Assembly: GCF_000218685.1 (NCBI RefSeq)
Contig: NW_006763290.1
Span: 1,297,329-1,361,328 of the forward strand
Direction: 5' to 3'
DNA: 64,000 nt
Origin: Serpula lacrymans var. lacrymans S7.9
Lineage: Eukaryota > Basidiomycota > Agaricomycetes > Boletales > Serpulaceae
The notes beneath the pieces are model-generated. The model was given only the letters and a program-made list of their open reading frames with translations. It was not told where the DNA came from and did not search any database. Below, in pieces: positions 55,899 to 64,000 of the stretch. Every line of letters begins with the position of its first letter. The first letter of the stretch is position 1. Made by a program: the position numbers and the translations under genes.

Positions 55899-56322
55899 GA
55901 AGGGGGGTAGTGTTACGATAACACAATTTTTGGACCTTGAAATTTCATTCTCCTCTTCAACTTTCTTTTGTAATTTTCACACCCTGTGCCATGCAGCACT
56001 TTCCATTATTGTTCAAACTCCACTTCTCGCGCTGCACTGCCTTTTCTATTTTTAGATCCAAGTTTCTCACACAGTAGAGCTGATCACATGGGCTGTGCCC
56101 CATGACATCATCAGCCACTGCCTCCATCAACTGTACAGTACATATGTACAAACAAACTGTAGTAGTATATATACCCCAATAGATCAAGGAGACTCCTCAG
56201 CGAGTCCTCCTGTTGTTTACCCACAACTAACTCAGTCCCATCTAAAGGGTAACCACTCCCCTCAACTCTTTACAGCTTTGTCTGAGTTGCGCGCCAGAGT
56301 ATACAAACTCTTGCTTGTTACA
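55899..56322 (+). repeat. polypurine tract and chromovirus 3' LTR
   Basis: PPT agaaggggggtag then LTR 55911-56322 (412 nt). TATA tatatata at 56166-56173. A hairpin aggagactc-ctcagc-gagtcctcct at 56187-56211 lies where the RNA start is expected. A CRE-like TGACATCA is at about 56103-56110. All three elements recur in the other long copies. Confidence 0.9.
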
Positions 56323-56327
56323 CATCC

Positions 56328-57371
56328 AGGCTAACTTGTAAAACTACCTTCACATAGGTGCAACTTCCAAAAGGTCACATTGATAGTTTGTCTTATGAGT
56401 CCCAGCTGCTGTCCACCCTTTGGCAAATGTAGCTCACTGGCGGAAAAGCATAATCAAGATTTCATCCCATCCGTTGTTTCCTAGTCTAAACACGTCCTCC
56501 TAGCTACCTCGGTATAAATTAGCATCTTAGCTGATTTTATTCAGCAAATTCAGCAATCCAAAGGCTCTACACTCCTCCAATACTCTTTTTGCTATACATG
56601 TCTTTTTTCTCACATTCAGAACACTCTACAGAATCTTTTGCTATCCAGATTGTCTCAATAAAGTGCGGGGATCCTGCTAAGATGGAAAAGGATGAAGAGC
56701 AAAAGCAGGATAAAGAGGACATGGAAGAAATTGAGGATATTGGGGGGCTTAAATCTTTCTGCTTGATTTGCCAACTGGGATTCAAACAACTGTCAGACTT
56801 CTTCCGCAGCCCAGTCACATTCAATTTCACAAAATACCTCACAGCATCATTTCTTGCTCATATCTCTATGACTGCCTTTGCTGGATAAAGAAAATACTCA
56901 GGCACTGTCAGGGCTTCTGGAATTGTTCTACACTTAGGTGTCACAGCGGGAATATGTACAATATTTGGTTCAATACTATCCTACCATTATGCTTAAGGTA
57001 TACCTTTACATATCACTATTATTCACAAATGTGGCGGTTCTAGTTGAACAGACCAAAAACAATGCCTTAATCTCCAGCCTGCTCTCCCACCGCCCAACTG
57101 GTATTCTCTCCAAAATTTCTCATTATATTTCCAACACAGGGCAGTCATTTTGGCTACTAGAGCTGCTCACACCTCTTCTGCACAAACTGTCCAAGGTGGT
57201 CTCTGAGAAGACCAAGGTTAACCTATTAAAGATACTGGGGGAAACCTTTTTTATTCCAGATCTCTCAAACTGCCAATATACATCAAAGCTTGTGTGTGAC
57301 AACACCAACAAGACACAGTCTTGGGGCACTGGAGTACAACAAAATAACACTCAAAAGAAGAAGAAGAAGAG
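56328..57371 (+). other. coding-like fragment, family unrecognised
   Basis: 56589-56888 reads acidic EKDEEQKQDKEDMEEIEDIGG then FCLICQLGFKQLSDFFRSPVTFN and FLAHISMTAFAG, a stop, and in the same frame KYSGTVRASGIVLHLGVTAG. A second frame (56938-57396) continues with helical sequence (LLSHRPTGILSKISHYI, LLTPLLHKLSKVV). It looks like a frameshifted real gene of unknown function. It ends at a (GAA)n run where an LTR piece begins. Confidence 0.35.
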
Positions 57372-57716
57372 GTGGGAGTGGTTACCCATTTGGTAGGAAC
57401 AAGTTGGTTGTTGGTAGACAATGGGAGGACTCGCTGAGTCCTTCCTCAAGATCTATTGGGGTTTATATACTAATACAGGTTTGTTTGTACATATGTACTG
57501 TACAGTTGCTAGAGGCAGTGGCTGCTGATGTCATGGGACCTAGCCCGTATGACCAGCTCCACTGCGTGAGATAATTGTAGCTAAAATAAGAATAAAGGCA
57601 GCGCCGTGCGAGAAAGAGGAGTTTGAACAAAAAGGGAAGTGCCACATGGCACAGTGTGAGAACTACAGTACAAGGTTAAAGCGGAGAATGAAATTTAAAG
57701 GAAAGGTCCGAAAATG
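57372..57716 (-). repeat. truncated chromovirus LTR, minus orientation
   Basis: Follows the family from the gtggttaccc block through hairpin, TATA and the start-side ccgaaaat, but both outermost ends are missing. Confidence 0.85.
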
Positions 57717-58313
57717 AAAAGTAAAGTAAATGGTCACGTGACTGGTCATGTGACTTTGGAAAAAGTAAAAGTAAAAGTATGAAAAGAGAAATGTAAGTGG
57801 GTACTGGTACATCAATTGTAACATTATGATACAGTCTCTCTTGTGCAGCTCTTGTTATGACTTTCCAGTGCTTATTAACTGTAGATGTCAGCCTTGAATT
57901 TGCAATCTCTTCCAGCCAAGTCTGGTGGCTCCAGCTGAATGTGCCAGGCTTTTTGTGGTAGGGTTAGGGTTGTTGCATGCTGCTGCGCACAGCAGGTAGG
58001 GTTAGGAGTTGGAGTGGGCTTTGTCTTCCCTCCCTCAAGTTTCTGCTATGGAACACTATTCTCAAACTATACAATTCCTTGCGCTCTCTGCCAAATAGGC
58101 AGGCATACTCATTTTCAAACTCTCCAATCCAAATTCTGAGGACAAGAAAGAGCTGCTAGAAAGTCTTGTATCTGCAATAAAGTCTTTTAAGGGAGTTAGC
58201 AACAGTGCCTTTGGCACTCCCCTGAAAAAGGTGTTTGGGACTCCAGGGTTATTAAGGTGCTATCTTTCCGCACCCAACCTTTTTTTTTTGATGAGGAATA
58301 ACAATCTATAGGG
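57717..58313. other. no gene seen; paired E-box-like motifs at 57734-57757
   Basis: ggtcacgtgact is followed directly by ggtcatgtgact. The first is a palindromic CACGTG E-box. Located 0.6 kb upstream of the multi-exon gene; a regulatory role is speculation. Confidence 0.3.
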
Positions 58314-60324
58314 AGGAAGAAGAAGATCTGGGCATTGGAAAAAGCCCTAGCTGCGCAAAAGAGGAGTTGGTGACGGTGCAGCAGTCACAGGCTGGTAGGG
58401 TAGCTAGATCTATTCAAAAGGCTTGCTGTCAGCATGGGGTTCAATGGGCTCTAGCAGGGTTCCATACAGCCCAAGAGCTAACATACTCTCAAGGTGCAGG
58501 GGCCTTAATTGCTGAATTAGCAGGTGCACACCTGTCTGGAGAAGTGCCTCAACCTGAAGCCATAGTATAGGGTATCAAATGCTGCACTGGACTATATGCT
58601 GATTCCAACAACTCACTTGCTTCCACTGTTACACTTTGCCAGGCTTTTAGAAGGAAAGGTGTTGGAGATAGCTTCCTTATAATGATAAGCTAAACACAAA
58701 TTTTTATGAAATGCAAAAGGTATTTTTGCTGTTAGTATCTAAAAAGTAAAGTGTTGATAGTACCCAAGTTTTATCTCTCAGACTTCTACATATTCTAATA
58801 TTACAACCCTTTGCGAAGGGGAATTAGCAAATCTGGATACTAAGCCTTCTCATTGTAGGTTCCAAAAGTGTAGAGCTTTAGGGAGTAAATATGGAGCACT
58901 TGCTGCTTGTGGATTTGTTTATGTGTTGACCCTTTTAGCTACTCTGGATTGGAAAATAAAGAGAGTCTCTTACAAGACATTAAGGGAAGTGGAAGATATA
59001 TTAAGAGCACCCAAACCTAGTAAGCCTTCAGAATTTTTGGTCTAGCATAGAATTTAAAATTATCTGAATACTATGATTGGAAATGTTGTTATAGAGGTTA
59101 TTATACCCTACATCAACAGATTACATCATTTACTGCCTTTATCACTGCCCAACATATTCAGTGATACTTATATCCAGTCTCAAAGCCTACACAAAGTTTA
59201 TAACTATGCGGTACTAGCTAAACCAGATAACTTGATTTATTGCTTTTTTGCTGAGTAAGGGTTTTTTTTTTCCTTCAAGATTTTGCAAGGTCTAATATAG
59301 AAAATCTACAGCAATTTTCACCCCCCTGAACGTGATTCTTCTGCTTGGGCTGTTTGCCTAATACTTTCTCTCAAACCCCCTCTCTATTGGGGTAGAATTG
59401 GGGACCTTGTTTTAGGCAATGCTGGTTTACAGTTATCCAGGTCCACCTACACAGAAGATCTTCCCAGAGATTCAAATGATAGAGTTGATTCCTCAGATCT
59501 CTCCTTTTCCACCATTCATTTACAGATGTTCTATGATCCTTCTATCCTTGCCAACACCAGTTATCCTGTACCTCATAACTATCAAGAAAGCATACAATGG
59601 ATTCAGCATCAAAGGCATATTATAAAATATAAAAGCATCACTGTGCATAGTACAGAAGAATTAAAACAACTTGTAAGTTTAATTCCATATTACAGCCACT
59701 TTTCTATCTATATTGATTTAATCTGTAGATCCAGTCATAGTAAGTTTAATTCCATATTACAGCCACTTTTCTATCTATATTGATTTAAACTGTAGATCCA
59801 GTCATTCTATCTAAACAGTCAGAAGATGCCTAGTTCCTTTATTATTATTCCAGAGGGCACAATTACCAGTTGAGTTTTATATATTTGCTTGTTGAATAAC
59901 AATTTTTAACAAATATATTTGAAGTAGTGCACTAGATTTGCGCAATGTGCATGGCACACTACTAGCCTTTATATGCACTTTTATGCCAAATTATCTGTGT
60001 GCCAATCTTTAGGAGCTTTTAGAGCTCTTATTTGATACTGAAGGGATACAGCAACTTATTCACCAGTCTGGTAGTTCTTCTAAAGAGGGAGCACCTTTCC
60101 AAAGCCTGTATTTTTCAAGTTATAATTGCTATACTACTAAGGTTGGCTTTTGTTGAAATACTTTCAAGGAATTACATGCTTATTTTATTTCTTTATTCAA
60201 GGGAAAAGATGCTCCAACCAATGTTCAGCCAAGATATCTGGTACAAGAAGATGGTAGAAGGGTAAACTATTCTCAGATGCTCCTATACTCATCAGAAGAT
60301 ATACAGAAATTCCCTAGTTCTTAA
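58314..60324 (+). CDS. unrecognised multi-exon gene, probably decaying
   Basis: Exons with preserved frame and splice signals: about 58314-58564 (EEEEDLGIGK ... HLSGEVPQPEA), 58782-59258, 59301-59672 (donor GTAAGT), 60013-60141 and 60202-60324 (TAA). The last three join in phase 0 through introns of 340 and 60 nt. Exon 2 carries TAG and TAA at 59043 and 59055, both consistent with C-to-T change of CAG/CAA, and its donor seems damaged (gagtaagg). Recognisable wording: SKYGALAACGFVYVLTLLAT (hydrophobic), VIIPYINRLHHLLPLSLPN, AWAVCLILSLKPPLYWGRIG, SIQWIQHQRHIIKYKS, PRYLVQEDGRRVNYSQ. No family identified. It lies just upstream of the hAT copy and might be its neighbour gene or cargo. Confidence 0.5.
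59673..59806. repeat. 67-bp tandem duplication inside intron
   Basis: Two nearly identical units, 59673-59739 and 59740-59806, each starting gtaagtttaattccatatta. Each unit therefore carries a copy of the GTAAGT donor. Confidence 0.9.
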
Positions 60325-61167
60325 AACAACCTTCAAAAGGCATTTTCAGGAGTTTTGTCATGGATAGAAGTATTGATAAGTTTATTTTACTCTGTAATTT
60401 TAACCATCTAAAATTATGGTTATTAGGTCAAGAAATCCCTTCCTATGCTGATTTTTCTCTAGGAAGTCAGGAAACATTATCTGATATACTAATAAGCTAT
60501 GAAAAACTTGAGGAATTAACTGCTTCTTGGCAGAAGAGTAGGTAACCTAAAGCTTCTTCACAGAAATAAGGTTTCCACAAGAGGAACATGAGGCTTACTA
60601 GAGGCTTATTGTTGACAGTTAAGCATTACATATCTGTATTATACTCCTAATTTATGGTTTTAAGAGCTTAATATTTGAAATGACAGTTTGATTTTTCTAT
60701 TTCATACTTCTAGCATCTGATACAAGGTTCCACATGGGCTGTGGAGTATCAAAGCATAGAGCTTTTAATAGCACAGTTCTCCCACATGCTTGATATCACA
60801 AGCAAGGGTCCTTGAAGTGAACCACTAGCAAAAATGGTATGATGCTGAAAAGGGGAATATTACAGTGTAAGATATATCTATTAGATTTCCCATAGTAGGG
60901 TACTCACATTGAGTTCTAACTTTTGAACTTTACTTTGAGCAGGTGATTGTATATTGCAAGGTACTATCTAATATATGTTAATCAGATACGAGTGCTCTTC
61001 TTGTAGATTTCTACAAGATTCTGGCACATTAGCTGAGGATACAAGACAATAATGGCTGCTTTTACTGGTATATAAACTAGTATTCTGATGTTCACTTTTC
61101 AGTATGTCTGTCTACTTTCTACTCACCCTTCCTATTCGTTAGTCTTTGAACATAACTTTAGAAAGTT
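60325..61167 (+). other. short ORF 60360-60545, otherwise no gene
   Basis: MDRSIDKFILLCNFNHLKLWLL ... ILISYEKLEELTASWQKSR is open for 61 codons and may be a frameshifted last exon of the preceding gene. Nothing recognised from 60546 to 61167. Confidence 0.3.
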
Positions 61168-62999
61168 TTGATGGCTAGTCGCACATATTGTGTTAGAGGC
61201 AGGAGCAGGGGACGGTCTTCTGGTACTAGGGCCTGTAGTACTACTTGTGCATCTCATATCTCTGAAGACAGAGAATATATTAATGTCAAAAATGCTGGGC
61301 GCAGTGAATACTCTGAAAGTCACTTTGATGGTCAGGCTCCAGGTAACTACTAATACCTTTTTTATACTACAATTTTAACTATAATTATTTCTTTCTTAGT
61401 TCAACCTGGGGCACTATCAGTAGAACTTTCCTTTGGAAGCTCTTTGATTCCCTCAATCCCAGCTTCAGTAGACCCTTCACCTTCTGCAAATGATCCTAGT
61501 TGTGGTAGCAAAAAGTTGCCTGCTTATAAGAAAAAGAAAAATCAGAAAGCCAAAGATATTAACAAATTTTTTCACCATAAGGTGGAATACCACTGGAGCG
61601 ATGATCCAGGTCTGGCTAACATCTGCAAGGCCTGAAAGTACATATATTATCCATTAGTTACTCCTTTATGTTGATTATTGTGTTAGGAAAAGAAAAACTC
61701 AAGTATACGCTACTGGAACTAGTACAGGTACCATGCATTGTCACCTTGCAAATGAACACTGGGATCAATGGCATCATGACTGTACCACAATTGAAGGGTG
61801 GCCACACTATATCCAGAATGTATCTACCAACAGCAGAAACTGTCAATCAGTTTGTAATAGCTGGTTCCGTACCTTACAACAAACAAACTTTTATAAAGCC
61901 CTAAGTATATATATTGCTGTTACTGATCAGGAATTATATATAAATTCAATCCCCTTTATTAGTGGTTGTACTCAAAAAACGTTGACAGGGTATAAGGATT
62001 GTTGACCATCCATCATCTTGGGAACTCCTTTTACTTGTGGGGGGAAAAATTATCACCGATACTGACATCCCTCATTGCTCAAAAATATGGGATATTATTA
62101 TTTCTGGATGGAAAAATCCAACTACGTAAAGAGTTTCAGGTAACATATTTAACTCCAAATTCATATTCTATCCTATGACCTTGTACAATTTAGGAATCAC
62201 CAGGGAATGTTAGCTTCACTGCTGATTTATGGCAGAACAGAATGGTGCAGCATTTTCTAGGTGTAACTGCCCACTAGTTTTCAAAATGTTCTGGTCACTT
62301 GTAACCTTGTGCTAAAATAGTGGGTTTCTGTAGAATAAATGGACGCCACACAGGTAAGCATGTTGCAGAGGAGCTAGTTGACATTTTTTAAAATGTGGGA
62401 GTAGAAGCAAAGGTAAAATTGTTCATCTATTATTTTGTTTTTCTAATATTATATATTTCTAGATTGGCATTATCATAATGGACAATGCAACATCAAATGA
62501 TTGTGCTATAGAAGAATTAGCTGATATTTTAAGCAACAAGTATTCAATTATGAATTTTGATCCTATTGAAGGACGTATGTGTTGCTTTGCACATATCATG
62601 AACCTTTCTTCTCAAGCCATTATCAAGTATTTCTCAAAGCTAGGAGAAGTTGATAACAATGAAAACCTGGATAACTTGAAACCTGGTATTCCTCCCTTTA
62701 AAGCCAGTTAACAGACAAGGGAGTAGGCAGCAGCATGGGATCAATTTCAAGAAACTTTGTACGTGCTGTCAGGAAGTCATTTTACCATTGAGAGCAATTA
62801 CAGGAAATTATAAAAGCAGGAAATGAAAGAAGGACTTTTGTCAAACATGATAATAGTGGACAAAATAAGGTTGTTACCTTACCAACCTTGGAGCTAATAT
62901 TGGATATAAAAACAAGGTGGGACTCCACCTACTTGATGTTAGAGAGGCTTAGAAAGAACTGCAACCAGTGAGTACAATATTTGGTAATAGAATTTTATG
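61168..62999 (+). pseudogene. hAT-family transposase, 5' half (second copy)
   Basis: First exon from ATG 61168 (Arg/Ser-rich), GT-AG intron at about 61343-61399, second exon to near 61633 with KKKKNQKAKDINKFFHH, then after a TGA and an intron the end of a BED-type zinc finger (GTSTGTMHCHLANEH). The DDE region is at 62478-62711 (IIMDNATSNDCAIEEL, RMCCFAHIMNLSSQ). 62725-62999 duplicates 1-290 of the window, with different frameshifts. The element is cut off at 63042 by the Tc1 insertion. Confidence 0.8.
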
Positions 63000-63043
63000 C
63001 TGAAACAGATATACAGGCTATTGAGTGCCTGGTAGCTGAGTTA

Positions 63044-64000
63044 CAGTGACTCCAAAAACTGTTGCAATGTTTGGCCTAAACACAGTGCGCAAAGCGCACA
63101 ACTAACAGGCATGGGAAAGTTACTTGACTTTGGTGGGGTCAACAAAAGTACTTGGCCTTTGGTACAAAATGGTTCCTGGGTCATGTGATTTGGCCCAGTG
63201 GCTGTGAGGATATGTTTATTTCAAAACAGCAATACTATTGCAACAGTTTTTTCACTTTTGGTATCAAGGGAGATATCTAGGGAATATCAGTACTTGGTAT
63301 AGCCTCTTTTTGCCTTGAGCACTGCCTGAATCCTTCTAGGCATGCTTTCAATTGGCATACTTTCAATTAAGTTGCGACACTCTGCAACTATTATCTTCTC
63401 CCACTCCACTTGAATCCTCTCCCACAACTCCTCCATCCTATTAGGAGGGTGTTTATACTCTGCCAGCCTCCTCTTAAGACAACTCCACCTATATTCAATA
63501 GGATTAAGGTCAGGAGACTGTGCAGGCCACACTATAGTTCTAAATTCCTGATCATCTAGCCACTCCTTGATTTGTTTGTAGGTATACTTGGGGTTATTGC
63601 CCTGCTGAATAATAATATCAGGAGGATGGAGACTATAATACTGTAGGGTGTTCAACAGCTCATCCTTCAAAATTGTAAAGATCCCCATCCATCCTACCAT
63701 CAATTCTAGCAGCATACCCAACTCCCTCCCAAGTCATACAGCCCCAGATCATCATAGAACCTCCTCCTAACTTGACAATTCCCTATACCAATCTATCACT
63801 GAGCCCCTCACCTGGCTTTTTCCACACCCGCTTGCGTCTATCTGACCCCAGGCAATTGATTTTGGTCTCATCAGACCATATAACCTTCTTTCAATCCTCC
63901 ACAGTCCAATCCTTGTGAGCATGAGCAAAGTCCAACCTAGCCTTACAATGCTTTGCAGAGAGAAGATGGTGTTTCCGCTTGACCACAGCCTTCATGCCAG
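63044..64000 (-). mobile_element. Tc1/mariner element (3' end, runs off the window)
   Basis: Starts CAGTGACTCCAAAAACTGTTG right after a TA dinucleotide (63042-63043), as expected for this superfamily. Minus-strand transposase: first Asp in VIWSDETKIN near 63880, second block reads QQGNNPKYT where QQDNDPKHT is expected (Asp changed to Gly), third acidic residue in WPAQSPDLNPIEYRW near 63500; the reading frame ends TAA-side at 63287. A TGA after WTVED, another stop after DRLV and a frameshift near 63690 show inactivity. The N-terminal DNA-binding part lies beyond 64000. Confidence 0.9.

Larger units (their letters stand above)
50085..56322 (+). mobile_element. full-length chromovirus (Ty3/gypsy with chromodomain)
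   Basis: LTRs 50085-50487 and 55911-56322 with perfect target duplication CATCC (50080-50084, 56323-56327). Order gag-PR-RT-RNase H-integrase-chromodomain. Many stops and at least three frameshifts, so non-autonomous. It is the reference copy for the solo LTRs and for the pol fragments at 18.0, 28.8 and 47.3 kb. Confidence 0.95.

Noticed and set aside
57720..57790. Promoter element for the downstream gene
   Set aside because: The E-box pair is 0.6 kb away with no further support; noted only as sequence.

Overview
This window looks like transposon-dense nuclear DNA of a basidiomycete fungus, most likely an agaricomycete. The evidence is small spliceosomal introns (about 46-114 nt), chromodomain Ty3/gypsy elements, Ty1/copia elements primed by an initiator-Met tRNA fragment, and remnants of KDZ transposases next to TET/JBP-type dioxygenases, a pairing known from mushroom-forming fungi. 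I cannot name the species. There are no bacterial-type operons, rRNA genes or CRISPR arrays.

Layout. 1-3.5 kb: 3' half of a hAT transposase, an uninterrupted three-exon casein-kinase-1-like gene with a degraded catalytic loop, and a gypsy RT/RNase H scrap. 3.5-9.5 kb: a full-length copia element (two LTRs, 5-bp target duplication) whose single gag-pol frame is broken by only two TGA codons. 9.5-12 kb: KDZ transposase C-terminus facing a TET/JBP dioxygenase remnant, then a PIF/Harbinger remnant. 13-25 kb: a nested stack. A PIF1-type helicase relic is split by an 11.2-kb copia element, which carries a solo LTR inside its gag zinc knuckle, two more solo LTRs and an LTR-less chromovirus body. 25-34 kb: LTR pieces, a tRNA-like insertion, a gypsy/copia chimera and a second TET/JBP relic. 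34-40 kb: an unrecognised three-exon gene abutting a 3'-truncated gypsy element on the minus strand. 40-50 kb: transposon-associated gene fragments, KDZ and helicase relics, solo LTRs. 50-56.3 kb: a full-length but decayed chromovirus with matching target duplications. 56-61 kb: coding-like sequence including an unrecognised multi-exon gene. 61-64 kb: a second hAT copy (5' half) interrupted by a Tc1/mariner element that runs off the window.

How it fits together. One chromovirus LTR family (about 340-418 bp, ends TGTTAC...TTACA) accounts for most solo LTRs, so LTR-LTR recombination has been active. Many nonsense codons in the retroelements are TGA where a paralogue or the family has CGA arginine, that is, C-to-T change at CpG, as expected if these repeats were cytosine-methylated. 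The presence of TET/JBP (5-methylcytosine oxidase family) relics gives this a plausible biological context, but that link is inference. The non-transposon candidates worth following are the CK1-like pseudokinase (1293-2295) and the unrecognised spliced genes at 34.1-35.4 kb (minus) and 58.3-60.3 kb (plus).
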